From Chalara sp. BL73 (Eukaryota; Ascomycota; Leotiomycetes; Helotiales): a stretch of DNA of 64,000 nt. Both the position numbers and the translations under genes were made by a program. The stretch spans positions 992,001 to 1,056,000 of the forward strand of contig CAKJVC010000017.1 of assembly GCA_918026815.1 (NCBI GenBank). The letters run 5' to 3'. Below the pieces are notes generated by a model that was not told where the DNA came from, did no database searches, and was given only the letters and a program-made list of their open reading frames with translations. This document shows, in pieces, positions 22,753-34,255 of this stretch (position 1 is the first letter of the stretch; each line of letters begins with the position of its first letter).

Positions 22753-25350
22753 TCAGTAGGCAACATAGAATCGACGCTTGGGAAGAGAAATATACCGATC
22801 AATACATGCCCCCGCAGCCCTTGCCCCAACTCTCTTGCTCACAAACCCAAGGCTCTCAAACGTATCAATATACCACGGCCGCAACGCCGCGCTCCTCAAC
22901 AGCACTCGCCCTCCGAGCTTCAAGCTCCGATTCAGCTTCTCGATCTGCACTCCCGCAGCCTCAGACCCTGGATCAAACCAGTCCATGCTGTCCATAACCA
23001 CTGCGACCGTCAATGTTCCAGCCGCCATCCGCGATATGACTTCGTTGACCTCGTCCGTGTGGATACGCAACCCGTCGAACGCACCCTTTCGAGAAAGCTT
23101 TTGGTGCGATTTGGGCTTAAGATAGTCGGGATGGCAACGTTGGGAATAGGAGCCTTGCAAGCACACCAAGTAGTAGGGGTTATCTTCACCGATGAGAGAT
23201 GTCTCGACGACGGGATCGAGGGTTGACACCATATATTCCCAAACCGCTTTGCCTCTGCTGGCATTCAATTCCTTGGCGGAATGTTCGAGGGGCGAAGCGG
23301 AAGGTGTAGAGTTTGGAAGGCTTTCGGAGGCAAGATGATCTGCTTCCAACATCGCAAGCTGGTTGTGCGGTACGCCTAGGGCAGCCCAGAGGAACTTCTC
23401 TTGGCTGACAACCAGGTAGGAGAGTAGGCGGGACATCAGAATAGGACGAATCTTCTTATTGTATATTTCGCGTTGCTCGTTCAAAGTCTTGGCACTGAGG
23501 AGCTTCTTGATTTCGGCTCGGAAACCGAGGACGATTGAGAGGAGACGTACAACTTTTATTGCATGGCGAGAACCTCCGGTTTCATATAGCCCGTTCGATC
23601 TCGTTGAAGCGAAGACGTGAGTGTGGTTGAGCCAGTATTGGAAAGCGCGGGATGACATATGTGGCGAAAGACGAGAAATAAGCAGTGATCGGAAGTCTAA
23701 ATGTTTACCTACTCCGAAAAGCTTCCAGAAGTCGGCGTATGGTAAGGCGGAGTATGCTGCCACTTTGAGCTCAAGAAGGTGGTTTTGATTAGGGTTCAGA
23801 TCGACGGCGTGGATACGAGCTGGTGAGCTAAGAGCGTAGGATAGGATGTTGTCGCCCGCTGATGTGATTGCGAGAACTACATCATTCGACCCAAGGCGCA
23901 GTAGACGGTGGTCTACGCGGGTATCCTCCCAAGTGAAAGCGTAAATGTACTCGTTTTTGAATTGTGTGTGTTTCTTCAATTGGTCATCATAGTGGATGCG
24001 CCAATGATGGTTCTGGTAGAAGAATGATGGCAAAGGGAGATTCGAAGCAAGGTTGACGATGGCTGCATCAAATGCCTTGGACCTAATCTCTGGCACGGAT
24101 CTTTCAACCGCTCGAAAAAGATTCTTAGTGTGGTTGATAGGTGAGAGATATGGTGACTCAGTTGCAGCAGCATCCAAACGCTCTACAATCTCATGGGGAT
24201 AGTTGGTTATACTCAGTTCTGAGGCTGGCTTCTTGGGGCGGCCAATCCAGATGTAGTATGGAATGGAACCAAGAAGCTGGTTGCGGGAATCAGCGCTGAG
24301 TAAAGTGCCAAAGCGATACTCAAGATAGTCTCGTCGTCCGGGTTCGAGGCCTACGCGATCAACATCAAACCACGCTCTCCAAAACAGCCTTCCAAACCAA
24401 TTTACGTGCCGATTGATGACACCGCCTGTGTAGTTTCTGCAGCTGAGATCCACGATTGACTGTACGTAGAAATCCACTACACCAATTATACCAGCAGGAG
24501 CGAGAAGAGACGTAAGAGAATCGATGACTGAATAGAAGTCGGGCTACGTATGTCAGCAGGCATATTAGCACAATGATAATCAACATACAATCATGGACAA
24601 GCTGTACGAAAGTGTTATGAGATCTGCGCCATTAATGCTAGAATACTCATCAGAGGCGTATGATGGTGGGAGAGCAAAGCCTAGAGAAGATTCATTACTA
24701 TCTTCATGATCTTCCAAGCGAAAGGTCCTTGCATCTTGGCAGACCACTTTCACGTTCGTCCAGCCCAATCTTGTGAACCGCTTTCTGGCTACCTCGCAAA
24801 GAGAAGGCGAGAAGTCAACGAGATAAACGCTGGAGAAGAATTCAGGAACTGAAACATATGCATTCATCGCCTCAATATTCCAGCCAGTGCCACCTCCAAT
24901 CTGTAGAGGATGTCAGCGTCTTATTGCTTGAGCATTGAAACTCAAGAGCAAACAATCCCTTACGTCCACCCATATACGCTTGGGATCACGCGTGCGTTCT
25001 TTGGTCGCTTTTTGCACAAGCTGAGCTGCCACCAAACCAAGCATATCCTCACGACCATGCAGTAGCCTTTTCCTCGTCGCATCATATACACCTGCCTGGG
25101 CCTTGTAGAAACTCTCCAGCGCATCTTGCTGACCGTTCTCTGTGCCATCTCCAGTATGTGGCTTCAAGAATGACGCATAGAAAAATCGAAGGAACGACCT
25201 AAGTGTTCCTATATCCTGGTCATCTTTTTGGGACGCACGTATAAATGTTGTGGTAAAGATAATTCCAATAAGAAGAAGCAAACTTGCTCCAACAATGATA
25301 ATCTGAGTATGAGGATCCTTCAGCGGGATATTAGGGGTAAGAAAAGCCAT
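22753..25350 (-). CDS. BTA1: Betaine lipid (DGTS) synthase, BtaB-BtaA fusion
   Basis: This 829-residue enzyme makes diacylglyceryl-trimethylhomoserine, a phosphorus-free membrane lipid that can replace phosphatidylcholine. Exons: complement(24964..25350), complement(24589..24900) and complement(22753..24543). Introns of 63 and 45 nt are both phase 0. An N-terminal membrane anchor is at about residues 17-37 ([20 protein letters not shown]). The BtaB-like SAM methyltransferase follows, with [12 protein letters not shown] at about residue 130 and [10 protein letters not shown]. The BtaA-like DUF3419 half has [38 protein letters not shown] and the late [10 protein letters not shown] motif. Length and domain order match the fungal/algal fusion enzyme, acting at the ER. 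In Neurospora this gene is induced by phosphate starvation. One ATCACGTGAC (CACGTG core) lies about 650 bp upstream. Confidence 0.93.
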
Positions 25351-27717
25351 GGTATTCTCTCATCGCTGGTCCAAACAAAGATTTGTTTGCTAGAAGTAGT
25401 TGATACTCAAATTCAGAGTGAGAGCTGATACGGGCAAAGGGGGAAAGGATTTTACTGCAAGCAGATGGGAGAAGATATAACCCCTCATCTTGTCCCACGG
25501 TGCCCCTCCACATGAGTTTGGTCATCTGGCATAAACTTCAGGGACATTTAAATATTGGCCTATGGAATTGGCCACATGTTTGCCATGTCAACTTCAGGAT
25601 CTTCCACATCATCACGCTAGTCAAATATGCTAGCGAGCTTGGACATGTCTACAGATAAAGGCCCTTGTATCGCATATCAAGTTGAACCGAGCCAGTCCCC
25701 TTCGTGCCGTAGATATGGGCGCTAAAATGACATGTGGGCGAAAGGATTCGTGTTCATGAACGGATGATCTTGAAGCATGGAGACGATGGATCTTGAAGAA
25801 TCTCGCTTATACAGCAGCCAATCACAGTCCGCAATGTTTGCACGCCAGCGTCCATTGGCTCATCATCAACATTCATCGTCTTCTACCATCCCTGAAGATT
25901 TAGCTCGATGCTTTTAGCCAGGAATACCTTGAGCCTTCCTGGCTGTTTGGTTGAGACTTTGCTCGACAAATCTTCAATGCCGAGAATTGGGAGAACTCAT
26001 TTATCACGTGACTAGAATGGCGAATCAAAGAGCAACGATTGAATAACAGTTAGCTCAGCCTGAAGCAGAGAGCTTGTAGCGCGAGTATACTCAAAACTAT
26101 TATTGAGACGTTATTCGGCGTAGAATGCTTGGTGCATATGCTTATCGTTTCAGCCACAATGATCTTCGCAATAACCTGGGAAACTTTTCTTATCTGGAGA
26201 CACAGCTCTTGGCGCCTTATTCAGACAAGGCTGAAATCTCGGTTAGCCGCGAGGCTGCCCCTATTTCGCAAAACATAATCATTGATTACCTGTACTAGGC
26301 CGAGAAGCGGCTGAATGCTTGGTAGATCTTATAAACTTACTGGAATGACTCGGGTAATGATTTGGAAAAGGTTCCATCCGCTCTTCATAATATTGATGCT
26401 ATTTAACTGCCTTGATTAGACCAAAGCCGCAAGCCGTCTTCATACCTGCCTGCGTATATCCTTGAGAGGTGGCTAATGCAATATTCATACCAAGATGCTC
26501 AGAATCAACCTTTTCAATAAAATCGATTCACAGTACTTTATTTCCCTGAAATAAATGAAAATTTAATCGCCATTGCTATAAATTAGTTGTGTGTTGCACA
26601 TGATGCAAACGCTGAACGGAAGTGAAACGCTTTTTCCTGTTTGGCAGAGACAGATATTATGAATATAGGCTCGTGAATCTAAAAGTAGAGTAGGAAAATT
26701 TATGACCCAAGAGTGCGCTAACATGAAGCTGGCATGGCATTGGCGTATTCCATGCGATGGAAGATAGGGACGTTGGTGCTGATTATAACCGTGGTTCTGC
26801 GTTGAGGGCGAATTCAGACTTACATTCACCTCCAAATTTAGCGTCTGAGATATTTAGCAAGGTATCCAACCGATCTGGAGTTTATTACTTTTTTCCCCTA
26901 CCGCATCCTCATCTCTTGGCCCTCTTCTCTCCTTTGCCAAATCTATCTTTCAGTCCTACGAACTTCAAACAACGATCCTCCAAAACGGATAACCGTAAGA
27001 CTGCTCGATGGTTTTAGTTAAAGCGAAAGAAAAAAGAATGATAAGGCGCGCAGCAAGAATGACAGCAACGATGATACCTTCTATGTCTCGACGTCGATAC
27101 CTCCGGAGCTCTCATGCCTGGCACATACCCTGTAACAGACGAGGAGTCGAACGAGGATTGCAAGCCTGCAGTCAAGAAAACAAAGCTTATCGGCCATGGC
27201 AATAAAAAAGTTTTCAGGGACAATGGTGCTTGCAGGGGTGCTGACTATTCTGCTGAAGCTAAGGCAAAAGGTCGCAAGTCTGCTGATAAACTCTATGGCC
27301 TTGATCGCATTCACAATCCCTATGGCAAGACAAGAGAATACTTTTCAATGACAAAAAAGAGCTCAGTTGACTCATAAAACTATCTAGCGAAGTACAAATC
27401 TTTATTCTTATGCAAGGCTGCAGGACTTTAGGGTCTGGGTTGAGGCCGGTCAGGATAGGATTAGTTAAAGTGGGGGCGTAAGACATAACTGTACGGCCGG
27501 CTTAGTGGTAAAGATGCGCTTGGAGATACTGATAGTAAAACAGCGGACGCTTCCTGTATAGGACCTCGGTACTGTGCAGATGTTTATACAGCTGTTCAGA
27601 CCCTGCCTTTCATGAAGATTCAATTATATTAAACTATAAATTGCGACAATATCAAAACCTAGCATCTTCCCTACATTAGTAAGAATCTCACTTTTGTTCT
27701 AATTGCTTTCTTCATCG
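25351..27717. other. BTA1 upstream region and gene-poor spacer
   Basis: This 2.4-kb spacer holds a CACGTG element at 26003-26012. There is a small plus-strand frame at 27114-27377 (87 residues, Lys/Asp/Glu-rich), which overlaps open frames on the other strand and has no recognisable domain. I do not call a gene. Coding density falls here, marking the start of the accessory half. Confidence 0.4.
26003..26012. promoter_or_regulatory. CACGTG E-box upstream of BTA1
   Basis: ATCACGTGAC lies about 650 bp upstream of the BTA1 start. NUC-1/Pho4-type bHLH regulators of the phosphate response bind CACGTG. BTA1 is a known phosphate-responsive gene in Neurospora, so the site is plausible; the link is inferred. 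Confidence 0.35.
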
Positions 27718-30700
27718 TCACTCTAGCCTAATTTCAAATTCAAAGGATCGCGGTTTCAACGCGTACTCTTCTCTTGTCTTGGGCCCGCAACTTCCTGAAC
27801 CAAGTCCATGATGATCTGAATCAAGCCTTAGCACAATATAGTCTTTTTTCTTCTCTCTCAGATCATGCGGATGTTTAGATTCGTACAAGTCCTTCCATGT
27901 GTAGTGACTGGCCATAAAGCTGAAGCCGTCTTGTGTCCCAAATATCGCTTTCAAACTAGCTTCGCCCGAGTCAAGCTTAACCCATCGCACGTCGGTGCGA
28001 TTTGACCCCTCCTGCGGAAATTCGTAGTTTACAAACAATTCGTCAACGGTAGAAGTCCAATTACCATAGAGCTGTGAAAATTTCTTGTCCTTATAACTCT
28101 CTCCTGGACCACGACCAAACCATTCAACTTTGTCAAATTGTTGTGGCAGCCCTAATGTGAATCCAATTCGAGGCAGCGTGAGGGGAAGATTTTCGCCTGC
28201 TGGGTTACCGCTGCAATGAATACTAAGCGAGCCATCACTGCTGAAAGTGTACTTCGTAATGATATTAATGGACCAAGATAAAACCAGCGGCGCGAGTCTA
28301 GTTTCGACAATGACCTCAACCGAAGACATTAAGGCATTCGTGAACCATTCAACGGAATGTGTATATGCTTTGCTCAGGTGCACGAACTTCTCCTTCCAGT
28401 CCACAGCATCGTGTCGGCGATCATTGTCCGTCTCGGCGCGGTTGATATCAAATTCAGGACCAAGGTTCGAGTGGAACAACTCGATCTTGGACTTGGTCCA
28501 AGATGTAAGCTTGCCAGATATGAGTGAGAAAACCCAAGTAGACTCTGCTGCAACAATGGTCAAAGTAGTGGGCGTGGTATCGAGAGTTGGTGCTAGCATG
28601 TTCGTTGTTACGGCTGTAGAAGCCCCTTTAGTAGGGGCACGCAGCTGGAGTTGCGAAGATGATAGAAGATGGCTGCTGTCAGCCCATGCAGTCGCCTCTT
28701 TCAAGCTAAAATTAAGTTGGAGGTAGATCTCTCCTTTAACTCCAAAGGCGTCCAACTCCGGTAGCGCCATTTCTGCCGTCGTATGTGGAGCAATCCCAGT
28801 AGGTATGGTGATTTCTCCAAGTGATCTTTTATACCCATCTGCAACTAGAAATCCATCGCAATTGAGGTGATCCAGAGTAACAAGGTCGTATCGATTTGCA
28901 ATTTTTAATTTCCCATCTGCAAAGCTCTTGAGCTGCACCGGCTCTATTGCTTTCTTATACTCGATTAACCCTGGCGTTGGCGTATGATCGGAGAAACACA
29001 TTCCATCTAAGATGAAATTGTAGTCATTTGGTTCCTCCTTAAAATCACCTCCATAGGCGTAGGACCGGCCATGAACCAGGGAACCTTTGACATCGAGTCC
29101 GTGGTTTGCCCACTCCCAGGCGCAGCCCCCCTGCAGGCGAGGGTAGGCATAGAAAGCGTCAATGTACTCCTTAATGTTTCCCGGGCCATTTCCCATTGCA
29201 TGAATGTACTCACACAGTATCAAAGGCTTCGTGAAGTTGCGCTCTTCGCCGAAGCTAATCAGTTCCTCGATACTTAAATACATCTTTGACAAGAGATCGA
29301 CGGTTTCTCCCTGCCTATCTCCTTCGTAATGGATTGGCCGAGTAGTGTCGATAGCTCTAATAGCATCATACATTGATTTAATATTGCGTCCATAAAATGA
29401 CTCGTTCCCAAGAGACCATATGACTACTGAGGGGTGATTCTTGTCCCGCATACATAGTTGCACTGCACGGTCAACATGCTGATCTTTCCAGTCAGGATTA
29501 TCAGTTGTGAACCGGCCCGGACGTGTGTAGATTAGAGCCTGCTTTTCTGCGTAGGGTAAATTCTTTTCTTCCTCTGACAAAGTTAGTTTGTCGATCGCAC
29601 AGAAACCGTGGCACTCAAGGTCTGCTTCATCAATAACCCAAAAGCCCAACTCGTCGGCGAGACTGAATAGCCTCGGATCTGGGGGTTGATGGGCTGTTCG
29701 GATAGCATTTATATTGTACTTCTTCATCAGAAGCAAGTCGTTTTTCATAAAGTCATAAGGGACAGCTCTACCATGTACAGGGTGATGCTCATGCCTGTTG
29801 GCGCCACGTAAGACTATTCGCTTGCCATTGATCTTAAAGATACCATCTTTGATCTCCGCCCTGCGAAAACCGACATTCTGGGCGATGAAACGACCGCCAA
29901 AAGAAAGAACAAGCTTGTAAAGGTAGGGTTCTTCTGCACTCCACTTCTTAGGTTCAGTTATCGCGATGGTAAAGATGGTCAAAAGATTACTAGCTTGCTT
30001 TGACTCGGCAGCGACAGTATCGCCTCTCGAATTTAGTAGCTTCAAGCCTATTAAACCCTGACCCTCTGTAGCGACCTTCACTACGAGATCGGCATTCTTG
30101 AAGTCATCATCAAGGAGTGTCTGAACTTGGAAATCACTAATGTGGTCTTTCGGGAACGCTAAAATGAGGACTTCCCGAAAGATGCCACTCATTCGCCATT
30201 GGTCTTGGTCTTCCAAATATGTGCCATCACAGAATTGATAGACCCGTACTGCAACCACGTTCTCCTCTGTAAAATTGACAATAGACGTAATATCGAACTC
30301 TGCAGGGTTCCGGGAGCCTTGGGAGTAACCAACCATAAAACCATTAACATAGACATGAAAGGCAGAATCAACACCCTCAAATCGAAGCCGTAGCTGCTCG
30401 CCTGCAAAGTCTGTTGGTACACTGAATTTTCTAACATAGCTGCCAGTTTCGTTGCTATCGAATGGCACATTTGGCGGATTTGCAGGAATGATGTAGTTGA
30501 TGTTGCTGTAATGAGGATTACCCCACCCTTGAAGTTGCCAATGACCTGGTACCTGAATATCTTCCCACTTGGAGGTGTCGTATGTTGAGTTCTCGAACTG
30601 CTGTGGTGCCTCAAAGGGATTGGCGCTATGTTGGAACTTCCACGTTCCGCTCAAGCTGATAGACCGTGATTGATCTTGGCTACCGCTAAGGGCACTGGCC

Positions 30701-30804
30701 TCATTTTCGTACAAGAAAAAGTAAGATCGTGGTGAGAGAACACCACGGTGTATAATGTCAAGATTGGACCAGTCAGGCCTCGAAGAAGGAAATCTACCAG
30801 CCAT
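27718..30804 (-). CDS. Beta-galactosidase, glycoside hydrolase family 2 (LacZ type)
   Basis: This is a single-exon 1028-residue enzyme of the bacterial/yeast LacZ-LAC4 type, which hydrolyses lactose and other beta-galactosides. Domain order is complete. There is an N-terminal sugar-binding domain (VPGHWQLQGWGNPHYSN, VYVNGFMVGYSQGSR), then an immunoglobulin-like domain. The TIM barrel carries the predicted acid/base Glu468 (WSLGNES) and nucleophile Glu532 (LILCEYIHAMGNG). A beta-sandwich and the C-terminal domain 5 follow (WFGRGPGESYKDKK, then GLGSGSCG). No signal peptide is visible, so it is probably cytoplasmic and would need a permease. A sugar permease and a Zn2Cys6 regulator lie 3.5-8 kb away on the other strand. 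The lack of introns, unlike most neighbours, may hint at lateral origin, but this is weak. Confidence 0.93.
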   Translation of the reverse strand: MAGRFPSSRPDWSNLDIIHRGVLSPRSYFFLYENEASALSGSQDQSRSISLSGTWKFQHSANPFEAPQQFENSTYDTSKWEDIQVPGHWQLQGWGNPHYSNINYIIPANPPNVPFDSNETGSYVRKFSVPTDFAGEQLRLRFEGVDSAFHVYVNGFMVGYSQGSRNPAEFDITSIVNFTEENVVAVRVYQFCDGTYLEDQDQWRMSGIFREVLILAFPKDHISDFQVQTLLDDDFKNADLVVKVATEGQGLIGLKLLNSRGDTVAAESKQASNLLTIFTIAITEPKKWSAEEPYLYKLVLSFGGRFIAQNVGFRRAEIKDGIFKINGKRIVLRGANRHEHHPVHGRAVPYDFMKNDLLLMKKYNINAIRTAHQPPDPRLFSLADELGFWVIDEADLECHGFCAIDKLTLSEEEKNLPYAEKQALIYTRPGRFTTDNPDWKDQHVDRAVQLCMRDKNHPSVVIWSLGNESFYGRNIKSMYDAIRAIDTTRPIHYEGDRQGETVDLLSKMYLSIEELISFGEERNFTKPLILCEYIHAMGNGPGNIKEYIDAFYAYPRLQGGCAWEWANHGLDVKGSLVHGRSYAYGGDFKEEPNDYNFILDGMCFSDHTPTPGLIEYKKAIEPVQLKSFADGKLKIANRYDLVTLDHLNCDGFLVADGYKRSLGEITIPTGIAPHTTAEMALPELDAFGVKGEIYLQLNFSLKEATAWADSSHLLSSSQLQLRAPTKGASTAVTTNMLAPTLDTTPTTLTIVAAESTWVFSLISGKLTSWTKSKIELFHSNLGPEFDINRAETDNDRRHDAVDWKEKFVHLSKAYTHSVEWFTNALMSSVEVIVETRLAPLVLSWSINIITKYTFSSDGSLSIHCSGNPAGENLPLTLPRIGFTLGLPQQFDKVEWFGRGPGESYKDKKFSQLYGNWTSTVDELFVNYEFPQEGSNRTDVRWVKLDSGEASLKAIFGTQDGFSFMASHYTWKDLYESKHPHDLREKKKDYIVLRLDSDHHGLGSGSCGPKTREEYALKPRSFEFEIRLE

Positions 30805-31755
30805 GCTTTAGGTGAGGAGAGCATAAGGAAGAAAACTGTTGGGCTTGTTTAATATTGCTCTTTTGTAAATTATCCACGTGGAAGAAGCCGCGACTGGGAT
30901 TTCAAATGCCGCCGTACCCACAAGTGGCGGCCAGGATGTGTCTAGTATTAGTTAGAAGGGGCGATGTTAGAACCGTAAGGGATTTATCCGCGGACACGCT
31001 CGGTTACGCGAGTTTCTCCGAAAGTAACAGGGGGCTAATGGCCCAGCAATATTAGCGGCCAGGCAACCAGCTTGCCCTGGTGTAGCAGTAGAATAAGCCT
31101 TCGTATAAATTTAATATACATAACTAGTAAAAGCTATATCAATAAATAGACAAAGCATCTTTATCCTCTTAACTCCGCGGGCGGCATAAAATCGGTCTGG
31201 TCACTCCGCCTCTGGACCTTAGAGCGTTCATAACTATTGGCTAATAAGGTCACGCTTTGCTTAGTTTCTGCTAAGCGCAATCCTTTTCTAGGAATAACTT
31301 TTATATTATTTAAATTATTTAATTATGATTATAAGCTAAGTGAGGCAAGTTTATACTAATCATTTATTGGCCCTCTTTATGCACTCTGAAACTCTCAAGG
31401 GGCGGCGTAAATAGGTAACTCAGTAGAGGACGTGGTGGACACCAGACCTCTAGATCAAGTAGACTCTTTAGGCTACTAAGCGTACCTCAGAATGGATCCA
31501 ACGAGGTACTCCACCACGGTTCCTCAAAGGCGGTGGCGCCGTCCACAGTTACGGGTGTCTAGCGCTGGCTACCGCAGATCAAGTAAACAATCCACATCGT
31601 ACCGTTTAGACCACCCCTGACCTCTCCTATACTTCGGAGATCCGCAACGTCGGTAACGAGCTTCAACTTGGTTGGCCTCCAGTTATTTGCCCCAGTTCAA
31701 CAACCCTAGTGGGAATACATAAACAGCTTATTGCTAACAATCAAACAGGATCCAT
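30805..31755. other. Spacer between GH2 gene and GH3 pseudogene
   Basis: This 0.95-kb non-coding stretch has AT-rich blocks near 31.1 and 31.3 kb. A TGTTAGAACC start at 30965 is reminiscent of the 5' end of a copia-type LTR, but no matching end was found. It should include the GH2 promoter. Confidence 0.3.
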
Positions 31756-33665
31756 TTGTTCTCGAGGCTGTGGTCGCTCTTACAGCGAGTCTTCGCCGCA
31801 CCATCGCGTATTACCTCCAACATGTGTTCTCCATACCAGCCTAGCGGCAAGTTCGATGATATTGTGAATCAGCTCTCCCTAGCAGAGAAGGTCAGCCTGC
31901 TCTCTGGAGCGGGTGGTTGCCGTGAACGACTGAACATACCCAGCCTCAATGTGAGCTCTCTCTCGAAACTGTTTATACGTTATGTAGTCTCTGATTGGCG
32001 CGTCTAGATGTCGGATGGCCCACATGGCTTGCGGGGAGGTGGCGGCCGCTTCTTCAACCCGTAGGTACTATACTGAAAGACCTCTGTGCGCTAGAGCTTC
32101 GTCTGACTCAACGCCTACAATACAGCCACCAGGGTACCAGCTACCATCCGCAGCGGCAATCGGGGCAACCTTTGATGTTGACTTGTTGCACCGTATTGGA
32201 AACTTACTGGGTGATGAGGGTAGGCGCAAAGATGTGCATGTCGCACTTGCCCCTACTGTTTGCATCCAACGTTCACCTCTGATCGGCCGAGGTTTTGAGG
32301 CTTTGGCAGAAGATCCCGTTCTCAGCGGAACATTGGCCCTGCATTATATCAATGGCCTCCAAGAACGTCAGGTAGGTGCTTGCATTAAACACTATGCGGC
32401 ACACGATCAATCCACCTTTGCAACAGAGGATGATGTCCATATGACAGAACGTACTCTGCGCGAGATTCATCTCATGCTGTTCCAAATTGCAATGAAGTCC
32501 CAGCCGTGGGCGTTCATGGCATCGTATAACCGTATTAATGGTCTCCATGTCAGTGAGAGCCCGTTTATATTGACACAAGTTCTCCGCAAGGAATGGAAAT
32601 TTGATGGCCTAGTCATGAGTGACTGGTGGGGTACATATAGTACTTCGGATGCCGTCAACGCCGGCCTCGATTTGGAAATGCCCGGACCGGCTATCTGGAG
32701 AGGTAAACGTAAATAGCTGATTACCGCAGTCGAATGCCGGAAAGTATCGATGCAAGCGATTGACGCGGCCGCGAAGAACGTCCTAAAGATTGTGGACCGA
32801 ACTCACAAGCCTACAACGCCCAGGGAGAATGAAGTTGGAGATACGGAAGAAAGTCGAGCACTAACCCGAAAAGTAGCCGCCGACTCAATTGACCTCCTCA
32901 AGAACGAGAGACACGTCCTTCCACTGGCCAAGGGATCAATTCAGACCTTCGGCTTGATTGGGGAGCACTTCAAGATTGCAGCTACGTGCGCTGGTAGTTC
33001 AGAAGTAACCCCTTTCTACATAAGTACACCGTTCGATGCGATTATGGAAATCCTTGGCGCCAACAAGACACAGTATCGTCCTGGATGTTATTGTGAGTTG
33101 TGTGGTCCCAGAAAATGCTGGTTCTGGAACAAGAGTTAACCTTACCAGCTCGCAGTTGGACTCCGTTAATAACGGGTGGGCTTGCCTGGATCCTCAGACC
33201 CTGGGCTACTTCTTGAATGGTTTGGCGAAGACCTACTAAAGTTACAGGTACTCCATGCGTACATTCTACCACAACTTTAGGCACCTTAATGTATTTCAGC
33301 CAAATGGTTTTTGAAACCGTGCTAGACACTCACTTTATTCGGGTCAAAACGGTTTTTGCTCTAGAAGAGACTTGCAAATATCGTTTTGCCCTGAGTGTGT
33401 GTGGCAGAGCTAAACTCTTTGTTAACGGAAAAGAAGCGGTTGGTCTTTGGACAGACCAGCCTAAAAAGACGAGCGACACTCTACTTTAACAAGCTCTCAA
33501 TGGAAAGGAGAGTAGATCTTGATGTTGTATATGGACAAAAGTACGACATCCCATCATCATGACGAACGAGACCGACAGCGCTAGGCCTGGACCTCCCCCC
33601 TTTGGTGGTGTCCGCCTTGAAGGTGCTACGGAGAGCAACACGCATCTTAACGGAAGAATTAAGAA
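31756..33665 (+). pseudogene. Degenerate GH3 beta-glucosidase
   Basis: This is a clear family 3 beta-glucosidase broken by several lesions. An N-terminal part (FDDIVNQLSLAEKVSLLSGA, RLNIPSLN) joins SDGPHGLRGGGGRFFNP across a still-canonical intron (31952-32008). A long intact stretch follows at 32090-32713. It includes GRGFEALAEDPVLSG, KHYAAHDQST and the nucleophile region GLVMSDWWGTYS. Lesions: scrambled frame at about 32060-32100; an in-frame TAG at 32714-32716, after which homology continues in the same frame (AAAKNVLKIVD); a frame change at 33.1-33.2 kb; then PA14-like sequence (ALSVCGRAKLFVNGKEA) and another frame change near 33.5 kb before FGGVRLEG. The C-terminal sub-domain and fibronectin-like domain are missing. 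Intact family members run to about 840 residues. It lies between the beta-galactosidase and the sugar permease. Confidence 0.88.
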
Positions 33666-34255
33666 GGACACTCGGCGCTGGGGGGGGGGACAGAGGCCTG
33701 ATAGTAGGTTCCTTTATTGCCTGTTGGCGGGTACAGAGCATTTTAAGTATAATTTCGAGGTAGTACGTATTGGCAGGAATCAACTATCTGCTTGCTGACC
33801 GGACTCAGTCTTCCTAAAGTGGGCCGATACTCATGAGAGAAACTTGCCAGAATTTGTCGCTTATTCGGGAATCTGGGGAAACCTTATCCCTCCACTTCTG
33901 CCAAGGATCAAAGGGAGATTCCCGTTGTGGAGAGGTAGTGTTAAATTCAGCCGAGGTGACCTAAGAGCTTTATACGGGTTGTATGCGCGTATATAACAAC
34001 GGGTCGTATAGAATATCTGGTGTTGTGGCGCAACTAGCCAAAGGCCCCATGTGACCCAGTGGCGTACACCCATGCACACGCGCCAAGGCTGGTTCAGCCT
34101 CTCCAAGCCCATCGCCCCATAATTACTCCGCGGTTGCCAAGGCCAAAGCATTAGGGTTACAGTCTGTTCCCATTTAGCATTTAGTCGGCCAACCGCCAAT
34201 TCTTGTGGGGGCAATTAATAGAATCTCTCTTTCCTCTCCGCGGACATTTTCCAGG
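33666..34255. other. Spacer upstream of the Zn2Cys6 regulator
   Basis: No recognisable coding sequence remains after the GH3 remnant. The stretch should hold the promoter of the regulator. I see no repeat. Confidence 0.35.

Noticed and set aside
27008..27377. Small frames near 27.1 kb, including an 87-codon Lys-rich one
   Set aside because: Open frames exist on both strands over the same bases, no domain is recognisable, and no splice model joins them into a longer protein.
27490..27560. GGCTTAGTGGTAAAG resembling a tRNA D-arm
   Set aside because: No matching acceptor stem, no anticodon arm and no GGTTCGA-type T-loop at the right distance.
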